A stretch of 64,000 nucleotides of DNA from Luteimonas granuli (GCF_007795095.1 NZ_CP042218.1:682001-746000); one strand, 5' to 3'; shown: positions 36,697 to 45,246, numbered from the stretch's first letter. Program-made: numbers and translations. The notes: generated by a model not told the origin, from the letters alone.

Positions 36697-38174
36697 GCAC
36701 CAGGAACGCGACCATCCGGCGCCTGCCCACCGGCGTCAAGGGCCTCGACGACATTCTTGGCGGCGGCATCCCGGAGTTCTCCTTCAACCTCATCGCAGGC
36801 TCCCCGGGCGCCGGAAAGACCACCCTCGCGCACCAGATGATGTTCGCGATGGCGACGCCGGAGCGGCCGGCGCTGTATTTCACCGTGCTCGGCGAGCCGG
36901 CGCTGAAGATGCTGCGCTACCAGCAGCAGTTCGAGTTCTTCGATCCCGCGCGCATCAACTCCTCGATCCGCTTCGTCAACCTCGCCGACGACACCGTCAA
37001 CGGCAACCTGGACAAGGTGCTCGCGCGCATCGTGGACGCGGTGCGCACCCATGCACCCGGCTTCGTGTTCGTGGATTCGTTCCGCTCGGTGATCCTCGCC
37101 AGCCAGGGCGCGGGCGACACCTTCCTGACGCTGCAGGAGTTCATCCAGCGCCTGGGCATCCTGCTGACGGGCTGGGAGGCGACGACCTTCCTGCTGGGCG
37201 AGTACTTCAGCGACGCCGATCCCAACCCCATCTTCACCGTGGCCGACGGCCTGATCTGGCTGAGCCAGAGCGCGCAGCGCAACTCGGTGGTGCGCAAGAT
37301 GGAAATCGTGAAGATGCGCGGGCAGCCGACCCTGCCGGGGCTGCACAGCTTCCGCATCACCGGGGCCGGGCTCCGGGTGTTCGCGCCGCCGCGCACCACG
37401 CCGGCGGCCGTGCCGGGCGCGGTCCCGCCGCTGCAGGACCGGCGCAGCGTCGGCATCCCGGGACTGGACGAGATGATGGGCGGCGGGTTGCCGCGCGGCT
37501 ATTCGCTGCTGGTGGCAGGGCCGTCGGGCTCGGGCAAGACCATCCTCGCCTCGGCCTTCCTTGCCGAAGGCGCGCGCCGCGGCGAGACCGGCGTGATCGC
37601 CGCCTTCGAGCAGCGCTCGCGGCAATCGCGCGGCCCGCTGATCGCCGGCCTGATCGAAGCCGACCGCATCGGCGTCATCGACACCATGGGGCCGACGCTG
37701 TCGGTGGACGAGATCGCCGTGCTCCTGATCGAGGAGGTGCAGCGGCTGAAGGCGACGCGCGTGGTCATCGATTCGCTGTCGGGCTTCGAACTCGCGCTCG
37801 CGCCGACCTTCCGCGACGACTTCCGCGAATCGCTGTCGCGCCTGGTTTCGGCGCTGGCGGACACCGGCGCCACGGTGCTGATGACGTCCGAGCTCGAGGA
37901 CCGCTACGACGAGCTGAGCTTCAGCCCCTACGGCACCGCCTTCCTCACCGACGCGATCATCGTCCAGCGCTACATCGAAGTGGACAGCCGGCTCCAGCGG
38001 GTGCTTGCCGTGGTCAAGGTCCGTGGCAGCGCGCACTCGCACGATCTGCGCCTGTTCGACATCGACGACGACGGCCTGCAGCTGGGCGAACGCCTCGCAG
38101 GCCATGAGGGCCTGCTGGGTGGCCACCCCATGCGCGTGACCAGGCCCGCGCCGGCGGGCGCGGCGCCGGGATGA
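36693..38174 (+). CDS. KaiC-like double-domain RecA-fold ATPase
   Basis: 493 residues in two tandem KaiC domains. Domain I has the KaiC start TGVKGLDDILGGGIPEFS, Walker A GSPGAGKT (37-44) and Walker B FVFVD near 124-128. Domain II restarts at SVGIPGLDEMMGGGLPRGYS with Walker A GPSGSGKT (277-284) and Walker B RVVID near 356-360. Domain II keeps a Glu in AAFEQRSRQ; domain I has only LGEPA where KaiC has a catalytic Glu pair. Thus ATPase roles may differ. No kaiA or kaiB is present, so this is a non-clock KaiC homologue acting in signalling. It is followed after 25 bp by a GGDEF-kinase hybrid. Confidence 0.92.
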   Translation: MSTRNATIRRLPTGVKGLDDILGGGIPEFSFNLIAGSPGAGKTTLAHQMMFAMATPERPALYFTVLGEPALKMLRYQQQFEFFDPARINSSIRFVNLADDTVNGNLDKVLARIVDAVRTHAPGFVFVDSFRSVILASQGAGDTFLTLQEFIQRLGILLTGWEATTFLLGEYFSDADPNPIFTVADGLIWLSQSAQRNSVVRKMEIVKMRGQPTLPGLHSFRITGAGLRVFAPPRTTPAAVPGAVPPLQDRRSVGIPGLDEMMGGGLPRGYSLLVAGPSGSGKTILASAFLAEGARRGETGVIAAFEQRSRQSRGPLIAGLIEADRIGVIDTMGPTLSVDEIAVLLIEEVQRLKATRVVIDSLSGFELALAPTFRDDFRESLSRLVSALADTGATVLMTSELEDRYDELSFSPYGTAFLTDAIIVQRYIEVDSRLQRVLAVVKVRGSAHSHDLRLFDIDDDGLQLGERLAGHEGLLGGHPMRVTRPAPAGAAPG

Positions 38175-38199
38175 ACGCGCCGCCGCAGGTGCGCTTGAC

Positions 38200-39816
38200 G
38201 TGACCGGGCCGGAGCCCGGTTCGCGGCGCGCGGCGGCGACGCAGTCGCTGGCCACGCTCGAGGCCCACGCGGTACAGCTGCGCGCGGAGGTCGCCGGCCT
38301 GCAGAAGGTGCTCGCCACCCTGCGCGATCGCGCACCGCCGAGCAGTGGCAATGACCTGCTCGAAGCCAACGAGCAGCTGGTGCTGGCGGCCCTGCGGGCA
38401 CAGGCCGTCGCCGAGGCGGCCGAGCGCCACCGCGACGAGGCCGCGCGCGCTGGCGAACGCGATCCGCTGACCGACCTTCCCAACCGGACCTCGATGCTCG
38501 AACGCCTGCACCTGGCCCTGGCCTCCGCGCAGCGGCGGCAGGCGCAGCTGGCGGTGCTGTTCATCGACGTCGACCGCTTCAAGGAGATCAACGACAGCTA
38601 CGGCCACCCCGTCGGCGACCAGGTCCTGCAGTCCATGGCGCGCCGGCTGGAATCGAACCTGCGGGAGACCGACACCGTGGGGCGCTTCGGTGGCGAGGAA
38701 TTCCTCGTGCTGCTCGAAGACCTGGCATCGACAGACGACGTGCCGGGCATCGTGGAGCACCTGCTGGATGTCATGGCCAGGCCGGAAACGATCGCCGGCC
38801 ATGTGATCGAGCTGTCGGCCAGTCTGGGGATCGCGTTCTATCCGGACGATGCCACCGATGAGGCCGGCCTCATCGCGTGTTCGGATGCCGCGATGTATCG
38901 CGCCAAGCGACGGGGGCCGGGGGGCTACGAGTTCTGCCACGCGATCGAGCGCGGAGCCGATGGCCGGCCGATGGCTGCGCCCCTGGCCCCGGATGATGGC
39001 GAGGACCAGCGGCTGCCCGGGCCTGCCGGTACCCGGGCGCGGCAGGCCGCCCTGCAGGAAGCCAACAGCGCGCTGGTGGTCTCCGCCCTGCATGCGCAGG
39101 CACAGGAAACACGCGCACTGGAAGCGCACGCACGGGCGCTGGGATCGATGGCTGCGGCCGCGCACGAGCTGCGCAATCCCCTGACCCCCATCCGGATCGC
39201 CGCCGGCATGCTCGGCGAAGCGCGCGACGACCTGGTGCGCTTCACCCGGCTGCGCGACATCATCGAAGAGGAAGTCCTGCACATCGCGCGCCTGGTCGAC
39301 GATCTTGTCGACGGGTCGCGCGTGGTCAGTGGCAAGCTCAGCCTGCAGCGTGAAGAGGCCGCGCTCGCCCGCGTGCTGGAAGCCGCAACGGCGAGCTGCC
39401 GCCCGGCGATGGAGTCGCGGCGGCAGCAGCTGGTCGTGGAGCTGCCGCCCGACGATGCCATGCCGCTCACCGGAGACCACACCCGCCTGGTGCAGGTGTT
39501 CACCAACCTGCTCGACAACGCCTCGAAGTACACCCCGGAGGGAGGGAGCGTCCGCCTGGTCGCGGTGCGCTCGCCGGACGCGATCACGGTGAGCGTCCAC
39601 GACACCGGCATCGGGATCCCCGCCGACGCCCTGCGGCGCATCTTCGACATGTTCGTGCAGGACCGCACCGCGGCGGCGCTGCGCCCCGGCGGACTCGGCA
39701 TCGGCCTGGCGATCGTGCGCGAGCTGGTGGAGGCGCACGGCGGAACGGTCGTGGGCAGCAGCGACGGCCCGGGCCTGGGGAGCAGCTTCGTGGTCACGCT
39801 TCCGGTCGCTGCCTGA
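38200..39816 (+). CDS. Fusion of diguanylate cyclase (GGDEF) and histidine kinase
   Basis: 538 residues from GTG 38200, no membrane helix. Order: helical N-terminus; GGDEF domain with active site GGEEF (164-168) and an intact inhibitory RxxD (155-158); linker; HisKA with phospho-His322 in AAAHELRNPLTPI; and HATPase with NLLDNASKYT (436-445), DTGIGIP and GLGIGLAIV. A helical segment LLEANEQLVLAALRAQ (53-68) recurs as LQEANSALVVSALHAQ (286-301), one copy ahead of each catalytic unit. It appears able both to make c-di-GMP and to phosphorylate a partner. No response regulator is adjacent. It is the last gene of the KaiC-like operon. Confidence 0.92.
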   Translation: MTGPEPGSRRAAATQSLATLEAHAVQLRAEVAGLQKVLATLRDRAPPSSGNDLLEANEQLVLAALRAQAVAEAAERHRDEAARAGERDPLTDLPNRTSMLERLHLALASAQRRQAQLAVLFIDVDRFKEINDSYGHPVGDQVLQSMARRLESNLRETDTVGRFGGEEFLVLLEDLASTDDVPGIVEHLLDVMARPETIAGHVIELSASLGIAFYPDDATDEAGLIACSDAAMYRAKRRGPGGYEFCHAIERGADGRPMAAPLAPDDGEDQRLPGPAGTRARQAALQEANSALVVSALHAQAQETRALEAHARALGSMAAAAHELRNPLTPIRIAAGMLGEARDDLVRFTRLRDIIEEEVLHIARLVDDLVDGSRVVSGKLSLQREEAALARVLEAATASCRPAMESRRQQLVVELPPDDAMPLTGDHTRLVQVFTNLLDNASKYTPEGGSVRLVAVRSPDAITVSVHDTGIGIPADALRRIFDMFVQDRTAAALRPGGLGIGLAIVRELVEAHGGTVVGSSDGPGLGSSFVVTLPVAA

Positions 39817-39839
39817 GGGCAGGCCGGTGGGTGGGGGGC

Positions 39840-41270
39840 TCAGTTCTGCGGCCGCGCCTCCACCTTCGGCTCGGCCACTTCGCGCCCGGCTTCGGCGCGG
39901 CCCGCCATGTCGGCGCCCGCGTCGGGCGCGAGCCGGCGCATCTGCCGCATCGAGGCCAGCGAGATCAGGCCCACAGTGAGGAAGGCGAAGGTGAAGTTGA
40001 TCGCGGCATTGCCGGGCTGGCCGGTCAGCCGCCCCGCCGCGCTGAGCGCGAATCCGCCGATGGTCACGCCCAGGGCCAGCGACAGCTGCTGCGCCATCGC
40101 CGCCAGGCTGCTGGCCTGGCTCATCCGCGCCTGGTCGATGTCGGCATAGGCCACGGCGTTGATGCTGGTGAACTGCAGCGAGCGGAAGAAGCCGCTGGCC
40201 AGCAGCACGCCCACCATCAGCGGATAGGGCGTGTCGGCGCGGAACAGGCCGAAGCCGCAGAGCATCAGCGACGCCACCAGCCCGTTCCAGACCAGCACCG
40301 GCCGGAAGCCGAAACGATGGATGATGCGCGGCGCGACCGCCTTCATCACCATCGCGCCGGCAGTGGACGTGAAGGTGACCAGCCCCGATTCCAACGGATC
40401 GAGGCCGAAGGCCATCTGCAGCATCAGTGGCAGCAGGAAGGGCGTGGCACCGGTGCCGATGCGGAACAGCGAACCGCCGAGCACGCCCACCCGGAACGTC
40501 GGCACCCGGAACAGGTCCAGCCGCAGCAGCGGATGCGGGTGCCGGCGCGCATGCCACACATAGGCGGCGATCAGGGCGCCACCGGCCAGGATGCAGCCGG
40601 CGATCACGGCCCTGGGCACCAGCGCGGAACCGATCGCCGCCAGCCCCGACATCGCCAGTACCAGGCCGCCGGCGGACAACAGGAAGCCCCGCCAGTCCAG
40701 CGGCCCCACCGGCTGCTTCAGCATCGGGATATGCCGGTAGGCCAGCCAGATGCCCAGCAGGCCCATCGGGATGTTGATGAGGAAGATCCAGCGCCAGTCC
40801 GCGTAGGTCGTGATCGCGCCGCCCAGCACCGGCCCCAGCATCGGCCCCAGCAGCGCCGGGATCGTGAGCCAGCTCAGCGCGCGCACCAGCTCGGACTTCT
40901 CCACGCTGCGCAGCAGCACCAACCGCCCCACCGGCACCATCATCGCCCCGCCTATGCCCTGCACGAAGCGGCCGACCACCAGCTGGCCGAGCCCGTCGCT
41001 GGCGGCGCAGCCCAGCGACCCCAGGAGGAACACGCCGATGGCGGACATGAACACCGGCTTCGCACCGAAGCGGTCCGCGACCCAGCCGCTGACGGGAATG
41101 AACACCGCCAGCGCCAGCATGTAGGTGGTGAGCGCGAGCTTGAGCGCCACCGGCTCCACGCCCAGGTCCGCCGCGATCTGCGGCAGCGAGGTGGAGATCG
41201 CCGTCGAGTCCATGTTCTCGATGAACAGCGCGGTGGCGATGATCAGGGGGATGAGGCGGTGCGGGGGCAA
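39840..41270 (-). CDS. DHA2-family MFS drug exporter
   Basis: 476 residues with about 14 hydrophobic helices. The start PLIIATALFIENMDSTAIST is the EmrB/DHA2 motif D1 (xxxD-S-T), followed by PVSGWVADRFGAKPVF (motif A) and GPMLGPVLGGAITTYADWRW (motif C). It probably exports hydrophobic toxicants with proton antiport. No EmrA-type membrane-fusion protein is adjacent. It is convergent with the GGDEF-kinase gene, 23 bp apart. The C-terminal 25 residues are charged and cytoplasmic. Confidence 0.88.
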   Translation of the reverse strand: MPPHRLIPLIIATALFIENMDSTAISTSLPQIAADLGVEPVALKLALTTYMLALAVFIPVSGWVADRFGAKPVFMSAIGVFLLGSLGCAASDGLGQLVVGRFVQGIGGAMMVPVGRLVLLRSVEKSELVRALSWLTIPALLGPMLGPVLGGAITTYADWRWIFLINIPMGLLGIWLAYRHIPMLKQPVGPLDWRGFLLSAGGLVLAMSGLAAIGSALVPRAVIAGCILAGGALIAAYVWHARRHPHPLLRLDLFRVPTFRVGVLGGSLFRIGTGATPFLLPLMLQMAFGLDPLESGLVTFTSTAGAMVMKAVAPRIIHRFGFRPVLVWNGLVASLMLCGFGLFRADTPYPLMVGVLLASGFFRSLQFTSINAVAYADIDQARMSQASSLAAMAQQLSLALGVTIGGFALSAAGRLTGQPGNAAINFTFAFLTVGLISLASMRQMRRLAPDAGADMAGRAEAGREVAEPKVEARPQN

Positions 41271-41346
41271 GGCGGCTCGCGTGCGGCGGACAGCGGAGCA
41301 TTGTCGCCCTTCCGGCGGGCGGGCGGCGTGAGCGGCCGACCCGGGA

Positions 41347-42018
41347 TCAACCGGAATGGTCCCGCGGACCCTGCGCCTCCATCATCCTTGCGAAACGGTC
41401 GAATACCGACGGATCGCTCTTGATGCCCCGCTCGCCGTGCATGATCTCCATCGCTTCCGCATGCGTGCGCCGCGGCTGGTACGGGCGCTGCGAGGTCATG
41501 GCATCGTAGCTGTCGACCACGCCGATGATCCGCGCGCCCAAGGGGATGTCCTCGCCCCCGAGCCCGTCGGGATAGCCGCTGCCGTCGAACCATTCGTGGT
41601 GGTGGCGCACCAACCTGGCGAGCATCGCGGCATCCGCGCGATCCAGCTGTTCGCAGATGCGCGCGCCGGCACCGGCGTGGCGCCTCATGATCTCGAGTTC
41701 GGAGGCATCCAGCCTGCCGGGCTTCAGCAGGACATGATCGGGGATGCCGATCTTGCCGATGTCGTGCAGGCGCGCGGCGGCGCGCAGGGTGCCGATTTCC
41801 GCCTCGTCCGTGCCGCAGCAGCGCGCCAGCGCGACGCAGAGGAGTTCGACCCGGCCACCGTGCTCCTGCGTATACGGATCGCGCAGGTACAGCGCCGTGC
41901 TCAGCGCACCGCGCGGACCTGAAGAACCGCCGATCATCCCGGCCTCCCGCACTTCATCCCGCGGGCGCACGCGAACAGCCCCCTGCGTCATTGATCGAAC
42001 ATGTGTTTCCATCGACAT
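41347..42018 (-). CDS. HD-GYP domain phosphodiesterase
   Basis: About 223 residues, essentially a stand-alone HD-GYP domain. The metal and signature motifs are present: RDPYTQEHGGRVELL, LHDIGKIGIPDHVLLKPG, RHHHEWFDGSGYPDGL (the GYP part) and VVDSYDAMTSQRPYQP. HD-GYP enzymes hydrolyse c-di-GMP. There is no receiver or sensor domain. ATG at 42018 is chosen; 42012 also fits. It is divergent from the spermidine-synthase-like gene and close to a diguanylate cyclase-type kinase, so it could counter its product, which is inference. Confidence 0.9.
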   Translation of the reverse strand: MSMETHVRSMTQGAVRVRPRDEVREAGMIGGSSGPRGALSTALYLRDPYTQEHGGRVELLCVALARCCGTDEAEIGTLRAAARLHDIGKIGIPDHVLLKPGRLDASELEIMRRHAGAGARICEQLDRADAAMLARLVRHHHEWFDGSGYPDGLGGEDIPLGARIIGVVDSYDAMTSQRPYQPRRTHAEAMEIMHGERGIKSDPSVFDRFARMMEAQGPRDHSG

Positions 42019-42140
42019 CGGCGGCCCGCTTCCCAGGCGATCCGCCTGCGAGAAATATAACCGCGTTGCGAGCGATGCGGACTGACCGGAATCAATACGC
42101 TGCGGGCCGTGACTTGAAGCCAACGGCGCGATTGCCGAGC

Positions 42141-42932
42141 ATGGGTACCCACATCCATCATCAGGAACCCAGATTGCACGCATTCAACGGCCTCAGCGCC
42201 GGTTTCCGCCCGCATCCCGCACCATCCCTTCCGGACGCGACCTCCCTGCTCGCCGACGAGCACACCGGCCTCCAGCACGCCGTCGTCAACCGCCATCCCC
42301 GCTATGGCGCGCAGCTCTTCCTCGACGACGACCTCCAGATCTCCGAATCCGACACCGCCTACGGCGTGGCCATGGCCAGCCCGTTGCTGGCCCTGCGTCG
42401 CCTCGAGCGCGTCGCCATCCTCGGCGGGGGCGATGGCGGCGTGCTCAACGAACTGATCCGCACGCTCGAACCGCTGGACGCTCTGCCATCCGAGCTGACC
42501 ATGATCGAGATCGACCCGCGGGTGATGGAGCTCTCGCGCGAACACCTGCCGGTGCTGTGCGGCGATGCCTTCGACAGCCCGCATGCCCACGTCGTCACCG
42601 GCGACGCCTTCGCCTGGATCGCCAAGGCCCGCGACCTCGACGCGGTCATCTACGACCTGACCATGGACCCGGTGCGCGAAGGCCAGACGCGCGCCGACTT
42701 CATCACCCGGATCATCGGCCACATCGCCCGCGCCCTGCGCCCCGGCGGCATGCTGAGCATGCAGTGCTGCGGCCACGGCCGGGAGGACGCCGCCGACCGC
42801 GCCACCCGCCGCGAAGTCCTGCCGCTGATCCGCGCGGCGGTGGACGAACACTTCAACGAACGCTGCGAGCAGGACGTGCTGGTGCCATCGTACCGCGACC
42901 TCTGGACGTTCCTGAGCGCGCGCAAGGCCTGA
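42141..42932 (+). CDS. Spermidine synthase-like aminopropyltransferase
   Basis: 263 residues. The SAM-type Rossmann core is clear: RVAILGGGDGGVLNELIRTL (glycine loop), MIEIDPRVMELSREHLP and the catalytic-site-like DAVIYDLTMDPVREG. The preceding YGAQLFLDDDLQISESDTAY resembles the SpeE substrate lid. The usual DxxDP catalytic loop is changed to YDLTMDP and the QxxE/Y-H-E motif is weak, so the substrate may differ from putrescine. ATG at 42141 is chosen because coding character begins there. No speD/speA is nearby. Confidence 0.82.
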   Translation: MGTHIHHQEPRLHAFNGLSAGFRPHPAPSLPDATSLLADEHTGLQHAVVNRHPRYGAQLFLDDDLQISESDTAYGVAMASPLLALRRLERVAILGGGDGGVLNELIRTLEPLDALPSELTMIEIDPRVMELSREHLPVLCGDAFDSPHAHVVTGDAFAWIAKARDLDAVIYDLTMDPVREGQTRADFITRIIGHIARALRPGGMLSMQCCGHGREDAADRATRREVLPLIRAAVDEHFNERCEQDVLVPSYRDLWTFLSARKA

Positions 42933-42969
42933 TCTCCGCGCGGACACGCATCCGCGACCGCTGGCGCGC

Positions 42970-43314
42970 TCAGATCCGCGCCAGCGCGTCGCGCAGCGGC
43001 TCCAGGTCGGCATCGGACACCGGGCGCACCACGCGCGCCAGCTCCATCCCCGAGCGCATCACCACCAGCGTCGGCCAGAGCCTGACGGCCAGCGAGCGCC
43101 CCAACGGCCGCCCCCGCCCGTCCTCGACCTTGAGGTGGGTCACGTTGCGGCTGCCGGCCAGCAGTCGGCGGATGCTCGCCTGCGCCGCCTGGCAGTGGCC
43201 ACACCAGGGGGCGCCGAACTCGAGCAGGAGCGTGCCCTCCATCGCGTCGACGTCGTCGCGGGCGGGCTCGGTGGCGAGATAGTCGGATGCGTAAGCGGAC
43301 ATCTCCGGCTCCAT
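42970..43314 (-). CDS. Thioredoxin-family protein
   Basis: About 114 residues. The active site W-C-G-H-C in LLLEFGAPWCGHCQAAQ and the cis-Pro loop LWPTLVVMR give a complete thioredoxin fold. No signal peptide is seen, so it acts in the cytoplasm. The ATG at 43314 follows the neighbouring gene by 14 bp; 43302 also fits. It is probably cotranscribed with the small conserved gene upstream. Confidence 0.87.
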   Translation of the reverse strand: MEPEMSAYASDYLATEPARDDVDAMEGTLLLEFGAPWCGHCQAAQASIRRLLAGSRNVTHLKVEDGRGRPLGRSLAVRLWPTLVVMRSGMELARVVRPVSDADLEPLRDALARI

Positions 43315-43328
43315 GGCTCCGGGTGGGA

Positions 43329-43637
43329 TCACAGCCGCTCCACCGCCGTCGCGCGCACCAGAACCTCGTCCTGGCGGAAGCGCGATTCCAGCGCTTCTCG
43401 GTAGCCGCGCCACCAGGCGTGGTCGACGTTGTCGACCATCACCTCGAACAGCACCACGTCATCGCGCTGCACGTCGCCTTCGTCGTCTTCCCACAGCCCC
43501 GTCGCCGGCGCGCGGGTGAAGGCGGTGACGCCGCCGTGCAGATCGGCCAGCTCGGTGCGTACGGTGTCGTAGAGCGTCTTCGGGAAGGCGGTGCCGGCGT
43601 GGTCGCGGAGCGGGAGGAAGATCTCGACGAGATGCAC
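43329..43637 (-). CDS. Conserved hypothetical protein (about 100 residues)
   Basis: 102 residues from a GTG at 43637. Reads VHLVEIFLPLRDHAGTAFPK, then LADLHGGVTAFTRAPATGLW and VVLFEVMVDNVDHAWW, a compact alpha/beta protein of a small uncharacterised family widespread in proteobacteria (from memory of the pattern). No catalytic motif was recognised. It is 14 bp upstream of the thioredoxin gene on the same strand. Confidence 0.75.
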   Translation of the reverse strand: MHLVEIFLPLRDHAGTAFPKTLYDTVRTELADLHGGVTAFTRAPATGLWEDDEGDVQRDDVVLFEVMVDNVDHAWWRGYREALESRFRQDEVLVRATAVERL

Positions 43638-43725
43638 GGCGCCCTGCCTGCAGCCTTGACCGGGGCATTCAGCATCCCGCCGCAGGTGTCGGGCGGTCGT
43701 GAAGTCGGCAAAGCCCGCATCGTGG

Positions 43726-44364
43726 TCAACTCCCCGCCACCTGCCCCAGCCTGAACCGGCAAACCTTCCCGCCCCGCACCATGCACTCCATGTGGTGCAC
43801 ACGCCTCCCCGTGGCCGCCTCCATGTAGGCGAGATCGAACCTGCAGACCTGCGGATGCTGCCTGGCCAGTCCGTGGAAGACGCAGTTGAAGGCCTCGACC
43901 TGCCAGTCGTCGTCGTGCCTGGCCGGCAGGGCCTCGTAGCCGAGCGCGTCGAGCCGCTGCGCCAGCGCGCGCGCCAGGGCCTCGCCGTTTTCGGAGCGCA
44001 TCGAGGCCTGGGTGGCGGCCACCGTCGCCCCGAGCTCCTGCAGCATCGCGCCCATCTCCTCCTCGCCCATGCGCTCGAGCAGCTGGGAGATGAGCGCCGC
44101 GGCGATCGCGCCATAGTTGCGCGGGAACAGTTCGCGCCCCGCGGCCGTCAGCGCATAGCGCGCCTGCGGTCGGCCGCCGGTGGCCCGGGGCTCGACGCGT
44201 TCCACCAGGCCGTGGACGATCAGCGGCGTGAGGTGCTGGCGCACGGCGTTGTGGCTGACGCGCAGGCGCTCGCACAGCTCTTCGACGCCCGCCCCGTCCC
44301 GGGCCAGCAGCAGCTGCCTCAGCAGCCGCTGCCGGGTGTCGCCGAACTGCGAAAGTCCCTGCAT
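43726..44364 (-). CDS. SufR-like winged-helix regulator with cysteine cluster
   Basis: 212 residues. An N-terminal winged helix (TRQRLLRQLLLARDGAGVEE, VSHNAVRQHLTPLIVHGLVE) is followed by a C-terminal Cys region: C161-x12-C174 and C174-x27-C202, plus C194, in FNCVFHGLARQHPQVCRFDL and HMECMVRGGKVCRF. The C-x12-C-x27-C spacing matches the Fe-S cluster ligands of SufR-type repressors. It probably senses iron-sulfur, oxygen or NO status. It lies 10 bp after the lipoprotein gene on the same strand. A TTTACA-N10-TGTAAA palindrome upstream of that unit could be its operator. Confidence 0.82.
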   Translation of the reverse strand: MQGLSQFGDTRQRLLRQLLLARDGAGVEELCERLRVSHNAVRQHLTPLIVHGLVERVEPRATGGRPQARYALTAAGRELFPRNYGAIAAALISQLLERMGEEEMGAMLQELGATVAATQASMRSENGEALARALAQRLDALGYEALPARHDDDWQVEAFNCVFHGLARQHPQVCRFDLAYMEAATGRRVHHMECMVRGGKVCRFRLGQVAGS

Positions 44365-44374
44365 CGTCGTGGCC

Positions 44375-45091
44375 TCAGCTGGCCTTGTCGGGGAACTGCT
44401 TGGCAATGCCGGCGGCGAGCGCGTCGGCGATCATGTCCATGTGCGACTGCATCGCCGTCCACTCGGCCGCCTCGCCCGCGGTGTCACCGGCAAGGATCAG
44501 GTCCACCTGCTTCGAATGGTGCGCTCCGTGGGCCAGCAGCATGCCCTTGAGCGTGTCTTCGGGCCAGTTCGGGTTGGCGCCCGCCAGGAAGCCCGCGATC
44601 TCGCCGGCGTTGGCGGTGAGGTCGTCCATCGCCTTGGCCGCCGCGTCGGCGTTCCCGGCCGTGCGGCCGTCGGTCATGGCCTTCACCGCGCCCCAGTGGC
44701 CGCCGAGCAGGGTCAGCATCCGGCCGCCGGCGGCATCACCATAGAAGCCGGCCACCGCGTTGCTGATCTGCCTGGCGTTCTCGACCACGGCGTCGGCAGC
44801 GGCCGCGGCGTCGGACGCGTTGCCCGCGTGCATTGCCAGCGCGTAGTCGCGGGCATGCACGATGTGGCCATGCCAGAGCTCGCGCATCGTTGCCTGCAGC
44901 TGCGGCGCGGCCACGTCGTTGGCACCGGCAGCGGCCGCGGGGGACGGTTCAAGCGCGACGGAGGCGTCCGCCACCGCGTCGGCTGCCGCGAGGTCGGCGG
45001 CCGCGGTGGCTTCTTCCTGCGGTGGCGCCTGGTTGCAGCCCGCGAGGGCAAGCGCGAGGGCGAGGGCTAGCGTTGTGGCTGGCGTGTACAT
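44375..45091 (-). CDS. Lipoprotein with a His-rich helical domain
   Basis: 238 residues. A lipoprotein signal (LALALALAGC, Cys19) leads into an Ala/Glu-rich linker, then a helical domain with many His: MRELWHGHIVHARDYALAM, LLGGHWGAVKAM and LLAHGAHHSKQVDLILAG. The pattern suggests a periplasmic metal-binding helical bundle. No named family is claimed. It precedes the SufR-like gene by 10 bp, so it may be a target of that regulator. Confidence 0.75.
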   Translation of the reverse strand: MYTPATTLALALALALAGCNQAPPQEEATAAADLAAADAVADASVALEPSPAAAAGANDVAAPQLQATMRELWHGHIVHARDYALAMHAGNASDAAAAADAVVENARQISNAVAGFYGDAAGGRMLTLLGGHWGAVKAMTDGRTAGNADAAAKAMDDLTANAGEIAGFLAGANPNWPEDTLKGMLLAHGAHHSKQVDLILAGDTAGEAAEWTAMQSHMDMIADALAAGIAKQFPDKAS

Positions 45092-45153
45092 GGGAGGCTC
45101 CCGGATGCGTCGCGGATTGCGACAGATGCACATCCTCGATCCTGGAACCATGT

Positions 45154-45175
45154 TTTACATTTTCATATGTGTAAA
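45154..45175 (-). promoter_or_regulatory. Candidate operator TTTACA-N10-TGTAAA
   Basis: A perfect 6-bp inverted repeat in an unusually A+T-rich island, 63-84 bp upstream of the lipoprotein start at 45091. Position and symmetry fit a dimeric regulator, most simply the adjacent SufR-like protein. Confidence 0.5.
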
Positions 45176-45246
45176 GCGCGCGCGCTGCGGATTTGACGAC
45201 CCTGCATCGCCGTTCGGCAAGCGCGGGAAGAGGCGGCCGGCCGCTT

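Noticed and set aside
36693-38174. Circadian clock system
   Set aside because: No kaiA or kaiB and an altered first ATPase site. The KaiC-like protein is better viewed as a signalling ATPase.
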